Assembly (NCBI GenBank): GCA_023653025.1
Contig: JAMNXS010000030.1
Coordinates: 1 to 33,680 of the forward strand
DNA: 33,680 nt
From: Burkholderiaceae bacterium
Lineage (GTDB): Bacteria; Pseudomonadota; Gammaproteobacteria; Burkholderiales; Burkholderiaceae_D
Direction: 5' to 3'
In this document: positions 6,986 through 14,198 of the stretch, piece by piece
Layout of the letters: every line of letters starts with the position of its first letter
How positions within the stretch are numbered: position 1 is the first letter of the stretch
Notes under the pieces: generated by a model
The model's input: only the letters and a program-made list of their open reading frames with translations
The model's database searches: none
Told to the model about the DNA's origin: nothing
Program-made: the position numbers and the translations under genes

Positions 6986-8953
6986 ATGAAACGCACGCAT
7001 TCTCAAAGCCAAGTGGAGGTGGAAAACGGCGGCATGGAATCTCTTGCCCCTGAAGCCGAAAGACGTGACGACAATCCGGAAATCACAGATGACAATCCAG
7101 TTTACCGCCCTCCTGTCATGCAACAACCCACGTCGAGCGCTGATGGCTACATGACAGCCTCAACCACCATGGCTCACCTCCCGGAAGACATATCGCAAAC
7201 ACAAACCGAGCCAACATTCAGGACAGACACCGGCGACTCATCACAGAAAGGCAGATCGGCCGGTAGCGCGCCGCGGTCAACCATGATGTCGCCAACGTCC
7301 AGTGCGCTTTCAAGCTCAGCGGCAGGCGAGGCGTCCTTAATATCCGGTATCCCGACACCTTTACAAAGTTTCAAAGCCTTGATTACCGCCATTAAAAACA
7401 AGGATCTGATATCGATCGAGAGACTGATTCAAGAAGGCGCACCGTTAACCAAACCGTCATCGAATGCGAGATTTGATGATACCCAAAACGCGCTGTTCGC
7501 CGCGATCGACCTTTCCTGCCTTGAAGCGCTTCCCTGCTTGATAAAGCATCCCGACATCAATATCGAGAAGCGGTACACGCACTACGTTTACCGCGCTTGT
7601 CTGGAGGAGTCGAAAGAACTATTCGATTTCTTTGTTCATGCCGGCTTCGCAATCGAACATTTGGGTGAGTTTCCGGTGAGAGATACCGCCATTATCAGCT
7701 ATGTAGGATGCTACGAAACTTGCGAAAGCACATTTGAAATGCTTTTCCGCGCCGGTGCAAATCCGAATACCGTTAACCCGGATAATATGTGCTCCTCTTA
7801 CATGACCATAAAGAAGTGGGCTGATGACTCAACTAATGCTGGACAGTTCGAAGATGCCGAAATTTGGAACAAGTGTGCTGCAAGCTTCGAATCCTGGGGC
7901 CTGATTCTCGGCAAGCCGGATGCAATAAAGGAGGCCATCGAGGGCAAGGATTTCACCCGTTTGGAGAGACAGGTCAGGCATGATCTCCGGTCTGCCGGGC
8001 AACGCGTCGATCCGGATTTCCTGCAAAGTGCCGACAGTCTGGACCGGCTGGACATGCCTGCGGTGGCTGCCGACCTGCTGCGCTTCCCTGAACTGACACG
8101 TCCCCGCACCGCGTGGCAACCGAAGATGCCTGCGATCACCGGCGACCCAAGCAAGTTCTCGGTCACCCCGGCCAACGGGGGTGATTGGCGACACAAGCTC
8201 CTTGAGGCCGGGTTTGCGCGACCGCTCATCGATTTCCTCGAAAAAAAGCTCGGCAAGAATCTTGAGCTTCTGGCGTTCATCGCACCACCTTCGTCGCCGT
8301 CGTCGTCCAGCAGCGACGAGATTATCCACGTTCATAGGGCCACACCTTCGCAAATCTGGAGCTGTCTGAAATTCTGTACCGATGACTTGCGTGAAGAAAG
8401 TACGTTAGAGAGCCTGGCAGCTGCCTATCGCGGCAAAGGACTGACTGAATTTACCGAGCGCAAGCTCGTATACCAACTCAAAGCGCAGGCCATTATGGTT
8501 ACCCATAACCTCTCGCCGGAGAATAATGTCGCCTTGACGAGTTTTGAACGGTCGGTAGAGACACTGGTCGATACGTGCTGGCAGTTCTGCCCATCCTATG
8601 CCGGGGGCAATGCGCTGCTTGGGCTGGAGGCTGCGTTGCGCGACGCCGGCATGTTGAATGCTCTGGCGGCTCGTGTCGTGAAGGCCTGGAGCGAGATACT
8701 GGAATCGCTGAAATCCGGCACATTTACCCCGCCGGTACTGAGGGAGGGAGTCGATTTGCTCGATACGCCGCAAGGGGAAAAAATAGCCAATCTGTTTGGC
8801 GAGCAATTGTTGGCCAATTTATCTTTAGAGCCGAGCGGCTTGCCGCCGCATCCCGCTTTCGATCCCATTCCCTACATAAATGCGTTCGTGACACAGCTCG
8901 ACCTGATCAAGCGCTTTGCCGAAGGCGCCATCGAGTTCACCCGAACCGCCTAA
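6986..8953 (+). CDS. Orphan ankyrin-repeat-like protein, effector-like
   Basis: A 655-residue protein I cannot name. Residues 1-120 are polar and rich in Ser, Thr, Pro, Gln and Met with no hydrophobic signal peptide, the composition often seen in type III secreted effectors. Residues about 126-265 look like degenerate ankyrin repeats: LQSFKALITAIKNKDLISIE, LIQEGAPL, NALFAAIDLSCLEALPCLIK, ELFDFFVHAG, FEMLFRAGANPNTVNPDN. The rest is helical without recognised motifs, apart from a Ser-rich spacer (PPSSPSSSSSDE, about 434-445). No catalytic motif was seen. AAGGA lies 9 nt before the ATG. The gene is visibly more A/T-rich than its neighbours and stands alone between flhDC and cysB, so recent acquisition is plausible. 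The effector role is inference; a cytoplasmic ankyrin protein is the alternative. Confidence 0.6.
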   Translation: MKRTHSQSQVEVENGGMESLAPEAERRDDNPEITDDNPVYRPPVMQQPTSSADGYMTASTTMAHLPEDISQTQTEPTFRTDTGDSSQKGRSAGSAPRSTMMSPTSSALSSSAAGEASLISGIPTPLQSFKALITAIKNKDLISIERLIQEGAPLTKPSSNARFDDTQNALFAAIDLSCLEALPCLIKHPDINIEKRYTHYVYRACLEESKELFDFFVHAGFAIEHLGEFPVRDTAIISYVGCYETCESTFEMLFRAGANPNTVNPDNMCSSYMTIKKWADDSTNAGQFEDAEIWNKCAASFESWGLILGKPDAIKEAIEGKDFTRLERQVRHDLRSAGQRVDPDFLQSADSLDRLDMPAVAADLLRFPELTRPRTAWQPKMPAITGDPSKFSVTPANGGDWRHKLLEAGFARPLIDFLEKKLGKNLELLAFIAPPSSPSSSSSDEIIHVHRATPSQIWSCLKFCTDDLREESTLESLAAAYRGKGLTEFTERKLVYQLKAQAIMVTHNLSPENNVALTSFERSVETLVDTCWQFCPSYAGGNALLGLEAALRDAGMLNALAARVVKAWSEILESLKSGTFTPPVLREGVDLLDTPQGEKIANLFGEQLLANLSLEPSGLPPHPAFDPIPYINAFVTQLDLIKRFAEGAIEFTRTA

Positions 8954-9054
8954 GCGCTTGTCCCGGTCGGTCGGTAGCAAGGCGCGCCGACGCAGACAGT
9001 ACGACTCGTACGGCAAGGAGGCGCAACGCCGCTAGCAGCCCAACGGGAAATGAC

Positions 9055-9996
9055 CTAAATCTCATAACTGTCGCGCTCGCCGGCCAAAACCTGCTCGACC
9101 AGCTTGCGCGACAGGTTCGGCGCGAGCAGCTCGATGAAGGTGAACACGTAGCTGCGCAGGTAGGCGCCCTCCTTCAAGGCGATGCGCGAGACGTTCATGC
9201 CGAACAGGTGGCCGGCGGGAATGGCCTTCAGGTTGGTGTCGCGAGTGGCGTTGTAGGCGAGGCCGGCGATCACGCCGGCGCCCATGCCGAGCTCGACGTA
9301 GGTTTTGATGACGTCGGCATCGATGGCCTCGAGCACCACATCGGGCTTCAGCCCGCGCCGCGCGAAAGCGTGATCGATTTTGTTGCGGCCGGCGAAGGCG
9401 GCGTCGTAGGTAACCAGCGGATAGGTCGCGATGTCTTCCAGCGTGATCTCTTTCAGCCGCGCCAGCGGATGCTCATGAGGGACGACGACCATGTGCTCCC
9501 ACTGGAAGCACGGCAGCGACACCAGCCCATTGATGTCGGCGATGGCTTCGGTCGCAATCGCGAGGTCGGCCTGCCCGTGCAGCACCATGTCGGCCACCTG
9601 CCTCGGGTTACCCTGCAGCAGCGACAGCCGCACCTTGGGAAATTTCTGTGAGAACGACTGCACGACCGGCGGCAGAGAGTAGCGCGCCTGGGTATGGGTG
9701 GTGGCGATGGTGAAGCTGCCGCTGTCCTGCGCGGCGAACTCCTTGCCGATGCGCTTCAAGCCCTCGATCTCCTGCAGGATGGTCTCGACCGATTTCAGCA
9801 CCTGCCGCCCCGGCTCGGTCAGGCCGCGGATCCGCTTGCCATGGCGGGTGAAGATGTCGATGCCGAGTTCCTCCTCGAGCTCGATGATGGCCTTCGACAC
9901 ACCGGGCTGCGACGTGAACAGGGCCTTGGCGGCCTCGGTCAGGTTGAAGTTCTGGCGCACGGCCTCGCGGACGAAGCGGAATTGGTGGAGGTTCAT
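9055..9996 (-). CDS. cysB: LysR-type sulfur regulator CysB
   Basis: A 313-residue LysR-family regulator, close in sequence to CysB/Cbl. The N-terminal winged HTH is clear (MNLHQFRFVREAVRQNFNLT, then AAKALFTSQPGVSKAIIELE). The linker and effector domain carry CysB-like stretches: FTIATTHTQARYSLPPVV (sulfate and N-acetylserine pocket region), LLQGNPRQVADMVLHGQADLAIATEA, VELGMGAGVIAGLAY. CysB activates assimilatory sulfate genes when sulfide and cysteine are short. It is divergent from the permease-cys operon across 223 bp, which fits control of both units. Cbl or another sulfonate regulator is possible, but full-length similarity and neighbours favour CysB. Confidence 0.92.
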   Translation of the reverse strand: MNLHQFRFVREAVRQNFNLTEAAKALFTSQPGVSKAIIELEEELGIDIFTRHGKRIRGLTEPGRQVLKSVETILQEIEGLKRIGKEFAAQDSGSFTIATTHTQARYSLPPVVQSFSQKFPKVRLSLLQGNPRQVADMVLHGQADLAIATEAIADINGLVSLPCFQWEHMVVVPHEHPLARLKEITLEDIATYPLVTYDAAFAGRNKIDHAFARRGLKPDVVLEAIDADVIKTYVELGMGAGVIAGLAYNATRDTNLKAIPAGHLFGMNVSRIALKEGAYLRSYVFTFIELLAPNLSRKLVEQVLAGERDSYEI

Positions 9997-10054
9997 GTTT
10001 TCCGGGTCTATTGCGGGCAGCGGATTCCAGCTTGCTGGCGGAGTCAGGAACGCG

Positions 10055-10082
10055 GTGGATTCCAGCGAAAGCTGAGATCCAC
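10055..10082. repeat. Hairpin with GAAA tetraloop upstream of the cys operon
   Basis: GTGGAT (10055-10060) pairs with ATCCAC (10077-10082), and CAGC (10063-10066) with GCTG (10071-10074), around a GAAA tetraloop (10067-10070); one mismatch and one wobble lie between. A related partial copy (GGATTCCAGC at 10022-10031) precedes it. It looks like a short extragenic palindrome of the GGATTCCAGC type common in proteobacterial genomes. It sits just upstream of cysB (58 bp from its start), so on the minus strand it does not follow any gene. Confidence 0.55.
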
Positions 10083-10126
10083 GACGTTAATTTTCCTAAT
10101 GACAACTATTCGTGCGCCGCACATGT

Positions 10127-10195
10127 TTATATCTGAAGATCATATAAGCAAATAAATCTTGTGTAGTTTGGAATAAGGAAGAAGTTTATTAGTAT
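10127..10195 (+). promoter_or_regulatory. A/T-rich candidate CysB operator and promoter of the cys operon
   Basis: The 120 bp before the permease gene are strikingly A/T-rich. A palindrome with arms TTATAT (10127-10132) and ATATAA (10142-10147) fits the loose LysR-type T-N11-A pattern. About 20 bp further, TTTGGA (10167-10172) and TAGTAT (10190-10195), 17 bp apart, are a weak -35/-10 pair, as expected for an activator-dependent promoter. GAGG at 10212-10215 is the likely ribosome-binding site of the first gene. CysB binding is inferred from position only. Confidence 0.35.
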
Positions 10196-10219
10196 TTCGC
10201 GTTCTTCGCGTGAGGCTTT

Positions 10220-10993
10220 ATGACTTTGACTTATGTAGCATCCGGATTTGCGGTTGGCCTGCTGGTCGGCTTGACGGGCGTGGGCGGCGGATCGCTGATG
10301 ACGCCGCTGCTGACCCTGCTGTTCGGCATCAACCCGACGGTCGCAGTCGGTACCGACCTGGCGTTCGCATCGATCACCAAGAGCGCGGGCACCCTCGCCC
10401 ATCGCGTCCGCAATACCGTCCATTGGGACATCGTCAAGCTGCTGTGCATCGGCGCGTTGCCGGCGGCCGTGCTGGCCGCGATCGGGCTGAAGTACTTCGG
10501 CGCGCTCGACAAGCAGATCGGCCAGATCATCCGGTATACCATCGCGTTCTCGGTGCTGCTGACGGTGATAGCGATCATTTTTCGCGCGCGCATGCAGGCC
10601 TGGATGAACGCGCATCCGGAGCGCCAGCTGCACGGACGCGCGCAGGCTGTCGCGACCGTGGTGTCGGGCGCCGCGATCGGCGTGCTGGTGACGATCTCGT
10701 CGATCGGCGCCGGCGCCGTCGGCGCCACGATCCTCGTGCTGCTCTACCCGAAGCTCAAGCCGGCCGAGATTGCCGGCACCGACATCGCCTATGCGGTGCC
10801 GCTGACGGCAATCGCCGCCTTCGGCCACTGGTGGCTGGGCTCGATCAACTGGGAGTTGCTGGGCATGCTGCTGATCGGCTCGCTGCCCGGCATCACGATT
10901 GGCTCGCTGGCTGCGCGTGCCGTGCCGGAAAAATTCCTGCGCGGGCTGCTGGCCACCACGCTGACCGGCGTCGCCGCCAAGCTGGTGCTGTAG
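10220..10993 (+). CDS. TauE/SafE-family membrane permease (sulfite or sulfate related)
   Basis: A 257-residue polytopic inner-membrane protein of the TauE/SafE (DUF81) family. The N-terminal repeat signature VGLLVGLTGVGGGSLMTPLL and its second-half counterpart GVLVTISSIGAGAVGATILV are clear, with GTDLAFASITKSAGTLAHR and GTDIAYAVPLTAIAAFGHWW after them. This internal duplication of about four helices each is the family hallmark. Members export or import sulfite, sulfoacetate or sulfate-like anions. Being first in the sulfate-assimilation operon, 34 bp before cysI, suggests either sulfate/sulfite uptake or release of excess sulfite. The direction of transport cannot be read from the sequence. 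Confidence 0.85.
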   Translation: MTLTYVASGFAVGLLVGLTGVGGGSLMTPLLTLLFGINPTVAVGTDLAFASITKSAGTLAHRVRNTVHWDIVKLLCIGALPAAVLAAIGLKYFGALDKQIGQIIRYTIAFSVLLTVIAIIFRARMQAWMNAHPERQLHGRAQAVATVVSGAAIGVLVTISSIGAGAVGATILVLLYPKLKPAEIAGTDIAYAVPLTAIAAFGHWWLGSINWELLGMLLIGSLPGITIGSLAARAVPEKFLRGLLATTLTGVAAKLVL

Positions 10994-11027
10994 CCAGGCG
11001 AACCCGAACGATTTACCAAGGAAGACC

Positions 11028-12725
11028 ATGTACCGCTACGACCAATACGACCATCAGATCGTCAAGGAACGCGTCGCGCAGTTTCGCGGCCAGGTGGAAC
11101 GCCGCATCTCGGGCGAACTGACCGAAGACGAATTCCGCCCGCTGCGCCTGCAGAACGGCCTCTACCTGCAGCGCCATGCGTACATGCTGCGCGTGGCCGT
11201 GCCCTACGGCCTGCTGTCGTCGCGCCAGATGCGGATGTTTGCGCACATCGCGCGCAAGTACGACCGCGGCTACGGACATTTCACGACCCGCCAGAACATC
11301 CAGTACAACTGGATCGAACTCGAGCAGACGCCGGACATCCTGGCCGACCTCGCATCGGTCGAGATGCACGCGATCCAAACCTCGGGCAACTGCATCCGCA
11401 ACATCACGTCCGACCAGTTCGCCGGCGTGGCCGCCGACGAATTGCTGGACCCGCGCCCGTACATCGAGATCCTGCGCCAGTGGAGCACCTTCCATCCGGA
11501 GTTCGCCTACCTGCCGCGCAAGTTCAAGATCGCCGTCAACGCTGCAGCGCAAGACCGCGCGGTGGTCAAGGCGCATGACATCGGCCTGAACGTCGTGACG
11601 AACGCGGCCGGCGACGTCGGCTTCCAGGTGCTGGTCGGCGGTGGCCTCGGCCGCACGCCGATCATTGGCAGCGTGGTGCGCGAGTTCCTGCCCTGGCAGC
11701 ATGTGCTGACCTATGTGGAAGCGATCATGCGCGTCTACAACCAGTACGGCCGCCGCGACAACAAGTACAAGGCGCGCATCAAGATCCTGCTCAAGGCACT
11801 GGGCGTCGAGGAATTTACCCGCCAGGTCGAGCAGGAATGGGTCGACCTGAAAGACAGCCCGAGCACGCTGACCGGGGAAGAGCTGGCGCGCGTGGCCAGC
11901 TACTTCGTGCCGCCGGCCTATGAAAAGCTCGACGATGCCGAGGCGCTGATCAACCAGCAGCGCGCGGAGAACAAGGCCTTCGGCACCTGGCTGGGCCGCA
12001 ACGTCCAGCCGCACAAGGTGGCGGGCTATGCGATCGTCACGCTGTCGCTGAAGAAGACCGGCACGCCGCCGGGCGACGCGACCGCCGAGCAGATGGATTT
12101 CGTCGCCGACCTCGCCGACCGCTACAGCTTCGGCGAACTGCGTGTCACGCACGAGCAGAACCTGGTGCTGGCCGACGTGAAGCAGTCGGATTTGCTGGCG
12201 CTGTACAAGGAAGCCAAGGCGCATGGCCTCGCGACCCCGAACATCGGCCTGCTGACCGACATCATCTGCTGCCCGGGCGGCGACTTCTGCTCGCTGGCGA
12301 ATGCGAAATCGATACCGATCGCCGAGGCCATCGCCGAGCGCTTCGACAACCTCGACTTCCAGCATGATATCGGCGACCTCGACCTCAACATCTCGGGCTG
12401 CATCAATGCCTGCGGCCACCACCATGTCGGCAACATCGGCGTGCTGGGAGTCGACAAGGACGGCTCGGAGTGGTACCAGGTGTCGATCGGCGGCAAGCAG
12501 GGCAACGACAGCGCGATCGGCAAGATCATCGGCCCGTCGTTCGCGGCCGGCCAGATGCCGGAAGTGATCGCGCGCCTGCTCGACGTCTATGTGCGCGAGC
12601 GCCACGAGGACGAGCTGTTCATCGACACGGTCGAGCGCGTCGGCGTCGAACCATTCAAGACACACGTGTATGCGACCCCGATCCCGGGCCATGCATACCA
12701 GGCAGGAGAAGACGCCCATGCGTAA
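11028..12725 (+). CDS. cysI: Sulfite reductase hemoprotein (CysI, nitrite/sulfite reductase family)
   Basis: A 565-residue siroheme and [4Fe-4S] enzyme that reduces sulfite to sulfide with six electrons in the cytoplasm. The cluster and heme ligands are visible as Cys415-x5-Cys421 (CPGGDFC) and Cys458-x3-Cys462 (CINACGHHHVGNIG). The siroheme-contacting region YGHFTTRQNIQYNWIELEQT near residue 80 and the repeated second half (ELRVTHEQNLVLADV) are typical of the ferredoxin-like/sirohaem-like double repeat. No cysJ flavoprotein is present nearby, and DUF934 overlaps the 3' end by 8 bp, so the electron donor is probably not CysJ. A purely nitrite-reducing role is unlikely, given the cysHDN neighbours. 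Confidence 0.93.
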   Translation: MYRYDQYDHQIVKERVAQFRGQVERRISGELTEDEFRPLRLQNGLYLQRHAYMLRVAVPYGLLSSRQMRMFAHIARKYDRGYGHFTTRQNIQYNWIELEQTPDILADLASVEMHAIQTSGNCIRNITSDQFAGVAADELLDPRPYIEILRQWSTFHPEFAYLPRKFKIAVNAAAQDRAVVKAHDIGLNVVTNAAGDVGFQVLVGGGLGRTPIIGSVVREFLPWQHVLTYVEAIMRVYNQYGRRDNKYKARIKILLKALGVEEFTRQVEQEWVDLKDSPSTLTGEELARVASYFVPPAYEKLDDAEALINQQRAENKAFGTWLGRNVQPHKVAGYAIVTLSLKKTGTPPGDATAEQMDFVADLADRYSFGELRVTHEQNLVLADVKQSDLLALYKEAKAHGLATPNIGLLTDIICCPGGDFCSLANAKSIPIAEAIAERFDNLDFQHDIGDLDLNISGCINACGHHHVGNIGVLGVDKDGSEWYQVSIGGKQGNDSAIGKIIGPSFAAGQMPEVIARLLDVYVRERHEDELFIDTVERVGVEPFKTHVYATPIPGHAYQAGEDAHA

Positions 12726-13242
12726 GATCATCAAGGATAAGGCCATCGTCAGCGACGACTGGAACCTGCTCAGGTTCGCCGACGGCGAGACCCCGGAAAC
12801 CTTCGCTGTCCCGGCCGGCAAGCAGATCGTGCCGCTGCAGGTGTGGCTGGCGCAGAAGACCGTACTAGCAACGCGCGGCGACATCGGCGTCTGGCTGGCC
12901 AGCGACGAGCGCCCCGAGCAGCTGAAGGATGACGCAGCCTCGCTGCCGGTGATCGCCGTCGATTTCCCGACATTCGCCGACGGCCGCGGCTATTCGATCG
13001 CCTACAACCTGCGCGCCCGCCTCGGCTTTGCGGGCGAGCTGCGCGCCATCGGCGACGTGTTGCGCGACCAGCTGTTCTACATGGCGCGCGTCGGCTTCAA
13101 CGCCTTTGCCACCCGCGAGGACCGCTCGATCGACGATGCGCTGAAGGGCCTGACCGACTTCTCCGACGTCTACCAGACCTCGTGGGACCAGAAGCTGCCA
13201 CTGTTCCGCCGTGCGGCGCGGCCCGCAGCTCAGGACGCCTGA
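12718..13242 (+). CDS. DUF934 family protein, sulfite-reduction partner
   Basis: A 174-residue member of the DUF934 family, which in many proteobacteria is encoded directly after cysI and before cysH. The start at 12718 (MRKIIKDKAIVSDDWNLLRF) lies inside the last codons of cysI (8-bp overlap), and the end shares a base with the cysH start (TGATG). Such tight coupling implies balanced synthesis. The family has no Cys cluster here and no recognised catalytic motif; the C-terminal half (GRGYSIAYNLRARLGFAGELRAIGDVLRDQLFYMARVGFNAF, shown in part by positions about 86-128) is the conserved part. Its biochemical role is not established to my knowledge; a helper or electron-delivery role for CysI is inference. 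Confidence 0.85.
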   Translation: MRKIIKDKAIVSDDWNLLRFADGETPETFAVPAGKQIVPLQVWLAQKTVLATRGDIGVWLASDERPEQLKDDAASLPVIAVDFPTFADGRGYSIAYNLRARLGFAGELRAIGDVLRDQLFYMARVGFNAFATREDRSIDDALKGLTDFSDVYQTSWDQKLPLFRRAARPAAQDA

Positions 13243-13997
13243 TGAGCGCCGCCCTCGAACAGCTGGTGGCCGACACGCGCGCGACGCTGGCGCACATCGC
13301 CGCCGAGCATGCGCCTGCGGTGTTCGCCTCCAGCCTCGCGGCCGAGGATATGGTGCTGACCGACCTGATCCTGCGCGCGAAGCTGCCAATCGCGATCTTC
13401 ACGCTCGAAACCGGCCGACTGCACGCAGAGACGCTGGGCATGGTCGACCGCGTGCGCGAGGTGTATGGCGTCGAGATCGCGCTGTACAAGCCGGAGCCTG
13501 TCGCCGTCGACGCCTATGTCGCGGCCCATGGCATCAACGCCTTCTACGACAGCGTCGAGATGCGCAAGGAATGCTGCCGCATCCGCAAGGTCGAGCCGCT
13601 GAACCGCGCGCTGGCCGGCAACAAGGCATGGATCACTGGCCAGCGCCGCGCGCAATCGACCACCCGCGCCGAACTCGCGGTGCAGGAAGACGATCCCGCG
13701 CACGGCATGCAGAAGTTCAATCCGCTGGCCGACTGGTCGGAGGACGACGTCTGGCACTACCTGCGCGCCAACGGCGTTCCGTATAATCCCCTGCACGACA
13801 AGGGTTATCCGTCGATCGGCTGCGAACCCTGCACCCGCGCCATCAAGCCGGGCGAGGATGTCCGCGCCGGACGATGGTGGTGGGAAAGCCCGGACCAGAA
13901 AGAGTGCGGCCTTCATGTCGTGGAACAGCCGGATGGCACCACCAGACTGGTCCGGGCTTCGGTGAAGGCTAACGCTTCCGAAGGAAACGTTAAATGA
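13242..13997 (+). CDS. cysH: Assimilatory APS reductase CysH
   Basis: A 251-residue reductase that converts adenylylsulfate to sulfite and AMP using thioredoxin or glutathione. The iron-sulfur type is shown by Cys111-Cys112 (RKECCRIRKVEPL) and Cys194-x2-Cys197 (IGCEPCTRAI); the catalytic cysteine is Cys222 (KECGLH). This pattern marks APS rather than PAPS reductases, in agreement with CysDN and the absence of cysC nearby. The PP-loop-like nucleotide site is at VFASSLAAEDMVLTDL, residues 27-42. The start at 13242 overlaps the previous stop. The tail runs 26 residues past KECGLH, longer than I expect, and its DNA is the first copy of a 134-bp tandem duplication. Confidence 0.94.
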   Translation: MSAALEQLVADTRATLAHIAAEHAPAVFASSLAAEDMVLTDLILRAKLPIAIFTLETGRLHAETLGMVDRVREVYGVEIALYKPEPVAVDAYVAAHGINAFYDSVEMRKECCRIRKVEPLNRALAGNKAWITGQRRAQSTTRAELAVQEDDPAHGMQKFNPLADWSEDDVWHYLRANGVPYNPLHDKGYPSIGCEPCTRAIKPGEDVRAGRWWWESPDQKECGLHVVEQPDGTTRLVRASVKANASEGNVK

Positions 13998-14153
13998 GCG
14001 AAGCGAATGGCCGTAACCAAAGCCCGGACCAGAAAGAGTGCGGCCTTCATGTCGTGGAACAGCCGGATGGCACCACCAGACTGGTCCGGGCTTCGGTGAA
14101 GGCTAATGCTTCCGAAGGGAGCGTTAAGTGAGCGCAGCGAACGGCCGGAACCA
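13886..14153. repeat. 134-bp tandem duplication of the cysH 3' end
   Basis: Copy 1 is 13886-14019 and copy 2 is 14020-14153, head to tail. The first 87 bp are identical; the last 47 bp differ at seven positions. Copy 1 encodes the cysH C-terminus including catalytic KECGLH; copy 2 keeps the same reading frame and stop but lies downstream, untranslated as part of CysH because 134 is not a multiple of three. Each copy holds a 13-bp inverted repeat (AAGCCCGGACCAG with CTGGTCCGGGCTT, 13886-13898 and 13947-13959). It sits between cysH and cysD in the operon. Confidence 0.95.
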
Positions 14154-14198
14154 AACAACAGCCTCCGCACGAAGACGAACTTTGAAGAATCCATACTG

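Noticed and set aside
8999-9011. GTACGA-C-TCGTAC palindrome between the ankyrin-type gene and cysB as a bidirectional terminator
   Set aside because: The stem is only 6 bp and no T-run follows on either strand; no convincing intrinsic terminator was found at any gene end in the window.
11013-12884. A 623-codon open frame on the minus strand opposite cysI
   Set aside because: It is a shadow of high-GC third codon positions; the translation is rich in Arg, Asp, Val, His and Gln without domains, whereas cysI on the other strand has all its cluster motifs.
14106-14198. N-terminal extension of CysD (MLPKGALSERSERPEP)
   Set aside because: It is read from the second copy of the cysH-tail repeat; CysD homology begins at MNTAVDNKHF.
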